DNA from: Clostridia bacterium | GTDB lineage: Bacteria; Bacillota; Clostridia; Christensenellales; CAG-138 | Length of the DNA stretch: 64,000 nucleotides | Assembly: GCA_030526425.1 (NCBI GenBank) | Contig: JAUNCT010000007.1 | Location: forward strand, 1 to 64,000 | Direction of reading: 5' to 3' | Shown here: positions 48,730 through 57,881 of the stretch, one piece after another | Numbering within the stretch: position 1 is the stretch's first letter | Layout of the letters: each line of letters opens with the position of its first letter | Notes under the pieces: generated by a model | The model's database searches: none | What the model was told of the DNA's origin: nothing | What the model saw: only the letters and a program-made list of their open reading frames with translations | Translations under genes and position numbers: made by a program

Positions 48730-49793
48730 TTCGCCGCCTCCGTTTTCCGGGTCAGAGCGTACAGGATCATACCATTCGATGCGATCACGCGGATGACCTC
48801 GCTCATATCCATCTGGATCATGGAGTTCATGACGGTCGGCGTCATCGTAACGATGCCCTGGAAGAGGAACGTACCGATGATGACGTTCGTGATGGACGCC
48901 TTGTTCACGCTCGCGCCGCCGATGAGGATCGCGGAAACGGCGGGCAGCGCCATGTTGAACGGTGCCATGTACAGCTGGATGAAGCCGAAGCCCTGTTCGT
49001 AGATGAGGATGCCGATCGCGGCGAGCCACGTGCTCATCACGACGGAGAGCATGCGCATCTTATCCACGTTGACGCCCGCGGCCTTCGCAAAGGTCGGGTT
49101 CGAACCGACGGCGGTCATCGCCGTACCGGTCTTGGTGTGCAGGAACGCCCACATCAGGAACGCAAGGAACGCGAACACGAGCAGGGTACCGACCGGGATG
49201 GACAGGTTGCCGATCTCGATCTTGAGGAAGTTCGCGAGCACCTTGTCGTAGAAACCTTCGAGCGAGATGGTGGTACGGAGACCCTTGCCGGAATATCCCC
49301 AAACCATCTGCGGGTGGGTGTAGGGGATCAGCAGCCACATCATGCACATGAAGGACACGGAGCTGAAGCCCACATAGGTCGCAATCATCATCTCACCGCC
49401 CTTGATGCGGTTGAGCAGCCAGCCGTAGCCGGTGCCGAAGATGACGGCGAACGGCGTTGCGATGAGTACCGCCATCACAAAGCTCATCGGTCCGGTGAAC
49501 CCGAACTGGATGGAAAGCGTCGCACCGAGAAGACCCGAGATGATGCCGAGCGGCAGACCGAAGTTGAGTCCGCAGCCGGAGTGGATCATCGGGACCATCG
49601 CAAGCACGAGCACGGCGTTCCAGCTGAAGCGGTTGATGGTGTTGGTGATCTGCGTGAAGAAGTTCACGCCGACGAGCGGCGCCGCGATGAACAGCACGAG
49701 CAGGAAGCCCGCAATGATCATTCGGGGCAGACCGAACGCATTGGCGGCGGCAACGATGCGCTCGCCCAATGTTTTCTTTTGAATGGTTTCCAT
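48726..49793 (-). CDS. ABC importer permease (BPD_transp_2 type), first
   Basis: 355 residues, eight to ten membrane segments. GLNFGLPLGIISGLLGATLS and AVGSNPTFAKAAGVNVDKMR (coupling helix), then AILIGGASVNKASITNVIIG, mark the same permease family as the next gene; together they should form the heterodimeric membrane channel. It lies 10 bases after the ATPase stop. Confidence 0.9.
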   Translation of the reverse strand: METIQKKTLGERIVAAANAFGLPRMIIAGFLLVLFIAAPLVGVNFFTQITNTINRFSWNAVLVLAMVPMIHSGCGLNFGLPLGIISGLLGATLSIQFGFTGPMSFVMAVLIATPFAVIFGTGYGWLLNRIKGGEMMIATYVGFSSVSFMCMMWLLIPYTHPQMVWGYSGKGLRTTISLEGFYDKVLANFLKIEIGNLSIPVGTLLVFAFLAFLMWAFLHTKTGTAMTAVGSNPTFAKAAGVNVDKMRMLSVVMSTWLAAIGILIYEQGFGFIQLYMAPFNMALPAVSAILIGGASVNKASITNVIIGTFLFQGIVTMTPTVMNSMIQMDMSEVIRVIASNGMILYALTRKTEAAK

Positions 49794-49803
49794 TTCCGCC
49801 TCC

Positions 49804-51393
49804 TTATTTGACCATGCTGACCATCAGCATACCGAAATCCTCGCTCGGAGCCGTTGCGGGGAGAATGCCCGCGATCTTACCGCCCGAAACGATCGCCACG
49901 CGGTCGCAGGTCTGGCGGAGCTCCTCGAGTTCCGAACTGATCATCACGACGGTGACGCCGCTCTCGCGGTTGAAACGCTTGAGCGCGTCGAGCACCAACG
50001 CCTTTGCGCCGACGTCGATACCGCGCGTCGGTTCCGAAACGAACAGGAACTTCGGTTCGAGCGCGAACGCCTTTGCGAGACACACCTTTTGCTGGTTGCC
50101 GCCGGAAAGTTCCTTCGCTTTCTGCTTCGAACCGACACACTTGATCTTGAGCTCGTCGATGTAACGCTCGGTCACCTCGCGGATGCCCTTTTCGTCGCGC
50201 CAGCTCATCGGTCCGAATTTCTTCAGGAACTTGCCGTTGATCTGCATCGCGGGGAACGCAACGTTCCACTCGAGCGACTCATCGAGCAGCAGACCGACGC
50301 CGCGGCGGTCCTCCGAAACGAAAGCGATGCCGGAATCCAGGCAACGGCGCGGGCTGTTGAGCGGGATCTCCTTGCCTTCGAATTCGATCGTGCCGCCTGC
50401 TTCATACAGACCCATGATGCCGTTCGGAATGCCGAGCTTGCCCTGACCGGCAAGACCGCCGATACCGAGGATCTCGCCTTCTTTGATGTCAATGGAAACA
50501 TCGCGCACGGTCTCGCCGGGCATATCGACCCACAGACGCTTCACGGACATGATCGTCTTGTCGGTTTCCTTGATGACCTTTTTGTCGGTCACAACGCTCT
50601 TTTCCGCGTTGCCGACGGAGCGGCCGACCATGAGCTTCGAAATCTCCGCAACGGAGCTCTCGGACGCCGGCTTTTCGCTGACGACCACACCGTCGCGCAT
50701 GACGACGACCGTATCGCACACCGCGAGGATCTCCTGCAGACGGTGCGTGATGAAAATGACGGCGATCCCCTTTTCGGACATGCTGCGCACGGAAGCGAGC
50801 AGCGCTTCCGCTTCCTTCTCGGTCAGGACCGCAGTGGGCTCGTCGAGGATGAGGAGCTTCAGCTGATCCTTCGAAAGCTCACGGGCGATCTCCGTGAACT
50901 GCTTGTGGCCAACGGGCATATTGCTGATGACCATATCTTTATCGATGGCGAAGCCCATCTTCTCGATGGCTTTCTCCGCCCTGCCGGTGATTTCATTGTA
51001 ATCCAGGGTGTTCAGACGGTCCCCGAAGATCTCGGAGATGACGTTCTTTTTCTGCGGCTCGCGGTTGAGCACGATGTTCTCCGCGGCGGTGAAACCAGGG
51101 ATCAGCGAGAACTCCTGGTGTACCATACCGATACCGGCGTTCAGTGCGTCAAAGGGCGTATTGAATTGTACCTTTTCACCGCGAAGGAGGATGTCGCCTT
51201 CGTAGCCGCCGGTCTCGCGGATGACGTCCATACCGAAAAGGATCTTCATCAGGGTGGACTTGCCTGCGCCGTTTTCGCCGCAAAGGCCGAGCACTTCGCC
51301 CTCGCGCAGCGTGATGTTGATATCGCTCAGCACGCGGTTGCCGAAGAAATCCTTTTTGATATTCCGCATCTCCATTAGGAGCGCATTCTTCAT
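49804..51393 (-). CDS. ABC importer ATPase with two nucleotide-binding domains
   Basis: 529 residues, RbsA/MglA-like tandem ATPase. First domain: Walker A CGENGAGKST (about 40), Q-loop GMVHQEF, Walker B LLILDEPTA. The second has the degenerate Walker A GLAGQGKLG, signature LSGGNQQKV and Walker B FVSEPTRG. The gene order SBP - ATPase - permease - permease is that of simple-sugar importers, but the binding protein is of the DUF3798 type. The ATG at 51393 has only GAGAAGAAC upstream, a weak site. Confidence 0.93.
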   Translation of the reverse strand: MKNALLMEMRNIKKDFFGNRVLSDINITLREGEVLGLCGENGAGKSTLMKILFGMDVIRETGGYEGDILLRGEKVQFNTPFDALNAGIGMVHQEFSLIPGFTAAENIVLNREPQKKNVISEIFGDRLNTLDYNEITGRAEKAIEKMGFAIDKDMVISNMPVGHKQFTEIARELSKDQLKLLILDEPTAVLTEKEAEALLASVRSMSEKGIAVIFITHRLQEILAVCDTVVVMRDGVVVSEKPASESSVAEISKLMVGRSVGNAEKSVVTDKKVIKETDKTIMSVKRLWVDMPGETVRDVSIDIKEGEILGIGGLAGQGKLGIPNGIMGLYEAGGTIEFEGKEIPLNSPRRCLDSGIAFVSEDRRGVGLLLDESLEWNVAFPAMQINGKFLKKFGPMSWRDEKGIREVTERYIDELKIKCVGSKQKAKELSGGNQQKVCLAKAFALEPKFLFVSEPTRGIDVGAKALVLDALKRFNRESGVTVVMISSELEELRQTCDRVAIVSGGKIAGILPATAPSEDFGMLMVSMVK

Positions 51394-51426
51394 AGTTCTT
51401 CTCTCATTTCCCAAAATAATAGTAAT

Positions 51427-51449
51427 GGGGGAGGGACCTGTCCCTCCCC
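51427..51449 (-). promoter_or_regulatory. Stable hairpin between binding-protein and ATPase genes
   Basis: Near-perfect stem GGGGAGGGAC/GTCCCTCCCC with a 2-base loop, in the 127-base gap. On the minus strand it is followed by ATTACTATTATTTT, a partial T-run. Such hairpins often protect the binding-protein mRNA or partly end transcription, so that more of it is made. Confidence 0.6.
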
Positions 51450-51520
51450 TGTTTTACGGGGCGCGGATCAGCCGCAAACACAAGACCGCCGCGCCGCCAC
51501 GCGGTCAAAGACCGCAGCGA

Positions 51521-52705
51521 TTATTTGATGGTGAAGTACTTCTCGGGAACTTCGGTATCGGTCGCACCCATGTAATGACCAGGATTGCCCATGATGTAGG
51601 TATCCTGGTAGACGAGGAAGGTGTTCTCCGCCTTGACACCGGTATCCGCGTTGGAGTAGTTGGAACCGTTCCATGCGGCGCCGGGGGTGTAGACCTGATA
51701 TGCTTCCGCGAGGTTGTCCATATCGAGCAGCTCGCTCTCGCCCTTGACGACGCGGAGCGCATGCTCTGCGAGACCTGCGGACTGGGTGAAGCCGTAGCTG
51801 TAAGCCCAGGTACCGAACTTGCCTTCACCGCCCTTTTCGACGATCGCGGACTCGACCTTGGCGAGGATCTTGGTGTAATCGCCCGCCTCAGCGGTCAGGT
51901 CGATACCGAGAGCGCCCGGGTAACCCATCGTCGGGGAGGGGAGGTCAGCCTCGATGAAGTAACCGCCGTAAGCCAGCAGCTGCTTCAGAAGGGGCTCGGT
52001 GTGCGCGTCGTTGGTGCAGAAGTAAGCGGCCTGTTTGCCGTACTTCTCGACCCACTCCGGAACCTTCTCGAGGATGTATGCCTGCGCACCGGGAACGCCG
52101 ACGTCGGTCGTCGGGTCGGGCGCGGTTTCGAGAACGAACGTCATGCCGAACTCTTCGCAAGCGGCCTTCATGATCGCAACACGACGGGACATGGTCTCAT
52201 AGCTCATGTGACGCGGGAAGGAGATGTGCACGAAGGTGTCGCAGCCGAGCTCATGCGCGGTCTTGATGATGAGGTAGCCGCGGGCAACGAAGTCGTTGTT
52301 CGCAACGAGGTCGGCAGCGGAGCCGATCTCCGGCAGGTCCTCGTGAGACTCACCCGCGATGCAGATGATGTCGGGACGGCGCTCTTTGATCTGACGGAAA
52401 GCTTCGGTCGTACCGGGGACTGCCTGGTTGACGATGATCGCCTTCATGTCCGGGTCATCGGAGAGGTTCACGATGGTCTGGATGGTCGTTTCGAGCTCTT
52501 CGGTGAAGTTGTCGGGGTAGATAGCCAGCTTGACCATCTCTTCGCCGTACTTCGCCTGGAAAGCCTCGGCGCCGCGGCGGTCGTCTTCACTCTGGGAGAC
52601 GGAACCGGTCACGATACCGATGTGGATGTTTTCTTCGGCAGCGGCAACGGGAATGATCGCCAGGACCATCGCCATTGCGAGAAGCATGCAGATGAACTTT
52701 TTCAT
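51521..52705 (-). CDS. DUF3798 family periplasmic-binding-like protein
   Basis: 394 residues. Signal peptide without lipobox (IIPVAAAEEN), then a two-lobed periplasmic-binding fold of the DUF3798 family: IHIGIVTGSVSQSEDDRRGAEAF, AIIVNQAVPGTTEAFRQIKERRPDI, and ACEEFGMTFVLETAPDPTTDVGVPGAQ. It is the first gene of an ABC import operon, so it should be the ligand receptor. The ligand is unknown. RBS GGAGGAACG. With no lipobox, how it stays at the cell surface in a Gram-positive-type envelope is unclear. Confidence 0.85.
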   Translation of the reverse strand: MKKFICMLLAMAMVLAIIPVAAAEENIHIGIVTGSVSQSEDDRRGAEAFQAKYGEEMVKLAIYPDNFTEELETTIQTIVNLSDDPDMKAIIVNQAVPGTTEAFRQIKERRPDIICIAGESHEDLPEIGSAADLVANNDFVARGYLIIKTAHELGCDTFVHISFPRHMSYETMSRRVAIMKAACEEFGMTFVLETAPDPTTDVGVPGAQAYILEKVPEWVEKYGKQAAYFCTNDAHTEPLLKQLLAYGGYFIEADLPSPTMGYPGALGIDLTAEAGDYTKILAKVESAIVEKGGEGKFGTWAYSYGFTQSAGLAEHALRVVKGESELLDMDNLAEAYQVYTPGAAWNGSNYSNADTGVKAENTFLVYQDTYIMGNPGHYMGATDTEVPEKYFTIK

Positions 52706-52778
52706 AACGTTCCTCCATTTGAATTTTTTGTACTTTCGTACTGCAACGTGCCAAACCGACGACACATTGTGTTTATAC

Positions 52779-52808
52779 ATTATACTCAAAACACAACGCC
52801 GCATTCAA
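52779..52808 (-). promoter_or_regulatory. Promoter for the ABC import operon
   Basis: Minus strand TTGAAT, 18-base spacer, consensus TATAAT. Leader of about 65 bases. Confidence 0.75.
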
Positions 52809-52840
52809 GTGAAAATTCCATAAAATGCATCGAATTTCAC
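52809..52840. promoter_or_regulatory. Inverted repeat upstream of the import-operon promoter
   Basis: GTGAAAATTC and GAATTTCAC face each other across 13 bases, next to the -35. Candidate activator or repressor site, protein unknown. Confidence 0.4.
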
Positions 52841-52948
52841 CATGAAATAAGCCTTTTCCTTCCCTCCGCACCGCACACCGTCATAGAAATCCTCTTTCGG
52901 AGGCGGTGTCTGCGGCTTCTTTCTCCTGCAAATGTCACAATTGCTCCG

Positions 52949-52977
52949 TTGACTTCGGTCCCGGGAAGTCGTATGAT
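52949..52977 (+). promoter_or_regulatory. Promoter for the marR-ABC operon
   Basis: TTGACT, 17-base spacer, TATGAT. Confidence 0.75.
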
Positions 52978-52980
52978 TCA

Positions 52981-53005
52981 TAAGCGCTTAATTGTTAAGC
53001 GCTTA
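52981..53005. promoter_or_regulatory. Twin MarR-type operator boxes
   Basis: Two exact copies of the palindrome TAAGCGCTTA (52981-52990 and 52996-53005), centres 15 bases apart, sit right after the -10 of the marR promoter. The position predicts autorepression by MarR. Confidence 0.75.
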
Positions 53006-53027
53006 TCATTCCGACCGGGAGGGAACC

Positions 53028-53507
53028 ATGACCGTACAGGACGTTGCCCGAAAGTACATGCGCCTGTCCATCTACCGCAGGGCGCTTCTCCGGAAAAAAG
53101 CCTTTGCCGTCGGTTTGCACGACGGACAGTTGCCGTTGCTCGAAGCCATCACGCAGATGCCCGGCTCCACCCAGCAGGAGCTTTCGGAAAGCCTGCTCGT
53201 ATCCGCAGCTTCCATTGCGCTGAGTGCGAAGCGTCTCGAACGCGCGGGGCTCATCTGCCGTGAGACCGACGAAACCAACCGCCGCAGAAACAAGCTTTCC
53301 GTGACGGAGGAGGGCGCTGCCGTAGCCGCCAAGCACCGCGACCAGCTCAATGAGGCAGACAGCGCGATGCTCCGCGGATTCAGCGAGCGCGAACTCACGC
53401 AGCTTGCGGAATATCTCGACCGCATGCTCGACAACATCACCGATGAAGCGGGACCGATCCGCGTGATCCTGCCGCAAGTCAAAGGAGGAAACAAGACCAA
53501 ATGCTGA
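53028..53507 (+). CDS. MarR family transcriptional regulator
   Basis: 159 residues. Winged helix-turn-helix of the MarR type: STQQELSESLLVSAASIALSAKRLERAGLI (recognition helix) and the wing ETDETNRRRNKLSVTEEG. Dimerising helices flank it. MarR proteins usually repress adjoining drug exporters and are released by ligands; the two ABC genes that follow fit that scheme. The ATG at 53028 follows GGGAGGGAACC. The stop overlaps the next gene by seven bases. Confidence 0.92.
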   Translation: MTVQDVARKYMRLSIYRRALLRKKAFAVGLHDGQLPLLEAITQMPGSTQQELSESLLVSAASIALSAKRLERAGLICRETDETNRRRNKLSVTEEGAAVAAKHRDQLNEADSAMLRGFSERELTQLAEYLDRMLDNITDEAGPIRVILPQVKGGNKTKC

Positions 53508-55228
53508 AGAAACTCTTTCCGTTCGTGAAGGGCTACCGCCTCACGAGCATCCTCTCGCCGGTCGTCATCACCGTCGAGGTCGTGCTCGAGGTGTTCATCC
53601 CCCTTCTCATGGCCGATATCATCGATGTGGGGATTCCCGCAGGCGATTTCGGATACGTCCTGAAAAAGGGCGGTCTGATGATCGTGATGTGCCTCGGCGC
53701 ACTCGTTGCCGGCGCTCTCGCCGCACGGCTCGCGATCTATTCCTCCAACGGCGCCGCGAAAAACCTGCGGATGTCCGTGTTCGAAAAGATCCAGTCCTTC
53801 TCGTTCAAAAACACCGACAAGTACTCGACCGCTTCGTTGCTCACGCGGCTCACGAACGACATCACGAACATCCAGTCGTGCTTCCAGATGCTCCTCCGGA
53901 TGCTGACGCGTTCCCCCATGATGCTCATCATGGCGACGGTGTTCGCCATCCGCATCAGCCCGCAGCTGTCGATGATCCTGTTCCTCGCCATCCCCTTCCT
54001 CGGTCTGACGATGTTCCTGCTTGCCCGCGCCGCTTTCCCGCGGTTTGAGCGCATGCTCAAGCAGTACGACGGAATGAACGCGCGTACGCAGGAGACCCTG
54101 ATCGCCATCCGCGTGGTGAAAGCCTTCGTCCGCGGTGATTACGAGACCGAACGTTTCGAGGACAGCGCAGCAGCCCTGAAAAAAGCCCAGCGCGCTGCGG
54201 AGAGCCTGATGATCGTATCGAGCCCCGTCATGCAGCTGACCGTGTACTCCTGCATCATCGCCGCGATCTGGATCGGCGGCGGTCATGTGCTCAACGGGAC
54301 CCTGACCTCCGGCGCTCTGATGAGTTTCATCACGTACATCACGCAGATCCTCATGTCGCTGATGATGATGACCTTCGCGTTCATCAATTTCGTTATTTCG
54401 AGCGCGAGCGCCAAGCGTATTTGCGAAGTGCTCGATGAGGTCCCCGCCATCCGCGACAACGATGCGGCAACAGAGCTCCTCCCCGAAGACGGTTCCGTCG
54501 AATTCCGGGATGTCAGCTTCTCCTATTCCGACAATCCCGAAAATCCGACGCTCGAGCACATCTCTCTTTCGGTCCGTTCCGGTGAGGTCATCGGCATCGT
54601 GGGCGGTTCCGGTTCCGGCAAAACGACGCTCGTCCAGCTCATTCCGCGGCTGTACGATGTGCTGAGTGGTTCCGTTCTCGTCGGCGGTCACGATGTACGC
54701 GACTACAAGACCGACAACTTGCGCGCGGCGATCGGCATGGTGCTGCAGAAGAACGTGCTGTTTTCGGGCACCATCCGCGAAAACCTGCTTTGGGGCAAAG
54801 CGGACGCCACACAGGAGGAGATCGATGCCGCTTGCCGCGCCGCTTGCGCCTACGACTTCATCCAATCGTTCCCCGACAAATACGAGACCGACCTCGGTCA
54901 GGGCGGCGTCAACGTTTCCGGCGGTCAGAAACAGCGTCTGTGCATCGCCCGTGCGCTGATCAAGCAACCGAAGGTCCTCATCCTCGACGATTCGACCTCG
55001 GCCTGCGATACCGCAACCGATGCGAATATCCGCCGCGCCTTCCGCGAGGAGCTTGCGGGCACGACCAAGATCATCATCGCACAGCGTGTGGCAAGCGTGA
55101 TGGACGCCGACCGCATCGTCGTCCTCGACGACGGCAAGATCGACGCCATCGGTACTCACGCGGAGCTTTTGGAAACCAACGAAATCTACCGGGAAATCTA
55201 TTCTTCCCAGCAAAAGGGGGTGGCCTGA
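53501..55228 (+). CDS. ABC exporter half (degenerate ATP site)
   Basis: 575 residues: six-helix membrane domain (about 1-310) and nucleotide-binding domain. Walker A GGSGSGKTT, signature VSGGQKQR. Walker B reads VLILDDSTSA, with Asp in place of the catalytic Glu, and the switch region reads IAQRVAS, with Gln in place of the H-loop His. Both changes mark the non-hydrolysing site of heterodimeric exporters (TM287/288, BmrCD type). Its partner is the gene downstream. Role: drug or lipid/peptide export; substrate unknown. The start overlaps marR and is preceded by AAAGGAGG. Confidence 0.92.
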   Translation: MLKKLFPFVKGYRLTSILSPVVITVEVVLEVFIPLLMADIIDVGIPAGDFGYVLKKGGLMIVMCLGALVAGALAARLAIYSSNGAAKNLRMSVFEKIQSFSFKNTDKYSTASLLTRLTNDITNIQSCFQMLLRMLTRSPMMLIMATVFAIRISPQLSMILFLAIPFLGLTMFLLARAAFPRFERMLKQYDGMNARTQETLIAIRVVKAFVRGDYETERFEDSAAALKKAQRAAESLMIVSSPVMQLTVYSCIIAAIWIGGGHVLNGTLTSGALMSFITYITQILMSLMMMTFAFINFVISSASAKRICEVLDEVPAIRDNDAATELLPEDGSVEFRDVSFSYSDNPENPTLEHISLSVRSGEVIGIVGGSGSGKTTLVQLIPRLYDVLSGSVLVGGHDVRDYKTDNLRAAIGMVLQKNVLFSGTIRENLLWGKADATQEEIDAACRAACAYDFIQSFPDKYETDLGQGGVNVSGGQKQRLCIARALIKQPKVLILDDSTSACDTATDANIRRAFREELAGTTKIIIAQRVASVMDADRIVVLDDGKIDAIGTHAELLETNEIYREIYSSQQKGVA

Positions 55229-55229
55229 C

Positions 55230-57113
55230 ATGCCCGGTCCCGGAAAAATGAAGGGCATTGCCCGCCCGCAAAACGGCAAAAAGACTTTTCTCCGCTTGCT
55301 TTCGTACCTGACGGAGCATCCGGTCATGCTGACCTGCGCTTTCGTCGCGCTCGCCTTCTCCGCTTCTGCTTCGGTGCTCGGCACCTACATGCTCAAGCCG
55401 CTCTTCAACAGCATCGCGGAGATGTTCCAAAGCGGCGTCACCTCGATGCGCCCCCTGCTCGGCACCGTGCTCACCCTGGTGGCGATCTATCTGTGCGGCG
55501 CCGCGGGTACCTTTGTTTCGAACTTCCTGCTGATGCGCCTCTCGACCGGTATTCTGGAGAAGGTCCGCGTCCAAATGTTCACCAAGATGCAGCGCTTGCC
55601 GCTCCGCTATTTCGACAGCCGTACCCACGGCGAGATCATGAGCCTGTATTCGAACGATACGGATACCTTGCGCGAAACGCTTTCCAACAGCTTGCCGCAG
55701 CTGCTCACGAGCACCATCACCCTCATCGGCGTGTTCGGCATGATGCTCGTCCTGTCGCCCTTGCTCACGCTGCTGGTAGTCGTCGTGTTCTTCCTGATGA
55801 TGCTCATCATCAAAAACATCGGCTCCAAATCCTCGAAGTATTTCAAAGCCCGTCAGGAAGCGCTTGCGCAGGCGAACGGTTATGCCGAAGAGCTGCTGGA
55901 AGGTCAGCGCGAGGTCAAGGTCTTCTGCCGTGAGGACGCCTCCGTTACGCGCTTTGCGGAACTTTCGGAAAACCTGCGCTTCGCTTCCACACAAGCCATG
56001 ACCTATGCCATGATCCTCATGCCGATCATGGGCAACCTCAGTTATGTGCTGTACGCGGCGTGCGCGGCAGCGGGTGCCGGGCTCACGATCGCGGGGATGA
56101 TGGACATCGGTACCATCGCCGCCTACCTCCAGTATACCAAGCAGTTCTCGAACCCCGTGACGATGATCTCCCAGCAATTCAGTGGTATCCTGAACTCCCT
56201 TGCCGGTGCGGAACGCATCTTCAACCTGATCGATGCGGAGCCCGAGACCGATGAGGGCGATATCGAAATCGCTTACGTTGTGAAGCACGAAGACGGCAGC
56301 CTGACCGAAAACGAGACCTTCACCGGCGAATGGGCATGGAAGGTCCCGCAGGAAGACGGCTCGTTCCGGCTCGAAGAGGTGCACGGCGACGTCCGCTTCA
56401 CGAATGTGTTCTTTGCATATACCGAAGGGCACGATGTTCTGAAAGACATCACCATGTGGGCGAAGCCCGGACAAAAGCTCGCGTTCGTCGGTTCTACCGG
56501 CGCGGGCAAGACCACGATCACGAACCTCATCAACCGCTTCTACGACATCCGCTCCGGCGAGGTCACCCTCGACGGGTACGACATCCGCCGGTTCCGGAAG
56601 GATGCTTTGCGCCGTTCGATGGCGATGGTGCTTCAGGATACGCACCTGTTCACCGGCACCGTGCGCGAAAACATCCGCTACGGTCGTCTGGACGCGACCG
56701 ATGAAGAAATCGTCGAAGCGGCAAAGCTTGCGAACGCCCACAACTTCATCCGCCACCTGCCGCAGGGCTATGATACGGTGCTGACGGCCGACGGAACCAA
56801 CCTTTCGCAGGGTCAGCGCCAGCTGATCGCCATCGCCCGTGCAGCGGTGTCCGATGCCGCGATCCTGATCCTCGACGAAGCGACAAGCTCCATCGACACG
56901 CGTACCGAGGCGCTGATCGAAAAGGGCATGGACCGCCTGATGAAAGGGCGCACCGTGTTCGTCATCGCACACCGCCTCTCTACCGTGCGCAACGCCAATG
57001 CGATCATCGTTCTCGAAAACGGCAAGATCATCGAACGCGGCGACCACGACGACCTGCTGGAGCAAAAGGGCAAGTATTACCAGTTGTACACCGGAATGTT
57101 CGAGCTGAACTGA
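55230..57113 (+). CDS. ABC exporter half (canonical ATP site)
   Basis: 627 residues with membrane domain (about 30-340) and nucleotide-binding domain. Walker A GSTGAGKTT, Walker B ILILDEATSS with catalytic Glu, and H-loop IAHRLST are intact; the signature is LSQGQRQ rather than LSGGQ. This is the pattern expected of the partner of the preceding degenerate half. An insertion of about 40 residues before the NBD (EDGSLTENETFTGEWAWKVP) is unusual. It follows the first half after one base, in the marR operon. Confidence 0.92.
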   Translation: MPGPGKMKGIARPQNGKKTFLRLLSYLTEHPVMLTCAFVALAFSASASVLGTYMLKPLFNSIAEMFQSGVTSMRPLLGTVLTLVAIYLCGAAGTFVSNFLLMRLSTGILEKVRVQMFTKMQRLPLRYFDSRTHGEIMSLYSNDTDTLRETLSNSLPQLLTSTITLIGVFGMMLVLSPLLTLLVVVVFFLMMLIIKNIGSKSSKYFKARQEALAQANGYAEELLEGQREVKVFCREDASVTRFAELSENLRFASTQAMTYAMILMPIMGNLSYVLYAACAAAGAGLTIAGMMDIGTIAAYLQYTKQFSNPVTMISQQFSGILNSLAGAERIFNLIDAEPETDEGDIEIAYVVKHEDGSLTENETFTGEWAWKVPQEDGSFRLEEVHGDVRFTNVFFAYTEGHDVLKDITMWAKPGQKLAFVGSTGAGKTTITNLINRFYDIRSGEVTLDGYDIRRFRKDALRRSMAMVLQDTHLFTGTVRENIRYGRLDATDEEIVEAAKLANAHNFIRHLPQGYDTVLTADGTNLSQGQRQLIAIARAAVSDAAILILDEATSSIDTRTEALIEKGMDRLMKGRTVFVIAHRLSTVRNANAIIVLENGKIIERGDHDDLLEQKGKYYQLYTGMFELN

Positions 57114-57203
57114 GCGTATGCGGAGGAACGCACCGCTGTTCCTTCGCTGCCGCTTTTTTGAAATCGACTGAAAGGAACGGTCCGGAACGGACCGAATGCA
57201 GGC

Positions 57204-57746
57204 ATGGAACAACGAAAGAAAACAAAACGCATCGCCTTTTGCGGACTGATCACGGGCTTCGGCGTGCTGATCATGCTGTCGGGCGGGTTGATCCCGGTTT
57301 TGACCTACTGCGCACCTCTTGCCGCCGCGGCATTGCTGTTGCCCGTTTTGATCGAATACGGCAAAGCGTCCGCCCTCACCGTTTGGCTGGCAACGGGGCT
57401 TGTCGCGCTCGCGGTCGGTGCGGACAAAGAGGCGGCGTTCTTCTATGTTTTCACAGGGTGGTATCCGGTACTGAAGCCGCGGCTCGACGCCATTCCCCGG
57501 AAATCGTTCCGTTTGCTTTTGAAGTTGGCGGCCCTCACATCAGGCGTTGCGGCAATGTATTCTTTTTTGCTGTTGCTGCTGCGCCCCGCATCGGTCATGG
57601 CGGATTTTTCCGACATGTCTCGTTGGATGACTGTGGCCTTCTGCGGCGCGCTTTCGCTGATCCTTCTCGTATACGACGGCGTGCTTCTGCGCCTCGCTTA
57701 CCTGTATTTGAAAAAGCTGCGCCCGAAACTCGCGCACCTGATCTGA
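57204..57746 (+). CDS. Integral membrane protein of unknown function
   Basis: 180 residues, five likely membrane segments (LITGFGVLIMLSGGLIPVLTY, ASALTVWLATGLVALAVG, FFYVFTGWYPVL, LLLKLAALTSGVAAMYSFLLLLL, TVAFCGALSLILLVYDGVLL). The K-R-I-A-F-C-G-L-I-T-G opening and GWYPVLKPRL resemble small S-component-like proteins in Clostridia, but I cannot assign a family. It lies 90 bases after the ABC exporter and may be read from the same promoter. A terminator follows. Confidence 0.75.
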   Translation: MEQRKKTKRIAFCGLITGFGVLIMLSGGLIPVLTYCAPLAAAALLLPVLIEYGKASALTVWLATGLVALAVGADKEAAFFYVFTGWYPVLKPRLDAIPRKSFRLLLKLAALTSGVAAMYSFLLLLLRPASVMADFSDMSRWMTVAFCGALSLILLVYDGVLLRLAYLYLKKLRPKLAHLI

Positions 57747-57753
57747 CCCTTTT

Positions 57754-57782
57754 GCCGGAGACACCGTTCTCCGGCTTTTTTG
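57754..57782 (+). terminator. Terminator after the membrane protein
   Basis: Stem GCCGGAG/CTCCGGC followed by TTTTTT. Confidence 0.88.
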
Positions 57783-57819
57783 TATCCGCGTATCGTCGCT
57801 TCTTCCTCCCACGCCCCGC

Positions 57820-57848
57820 TTGCATTCGTTCCGAAGCGGTAGTACTAT
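57820..57848 (+). promoter_or_regulatory. Promoter for the zinc-ribbon membrane protein
   Basis: TTGCAT, 17-base spacer, TACTAT. Confidence 0.6.
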
Positions 57849-57881
57849 TTTTGATATCACCGACATACGGAGGATTTTTTC

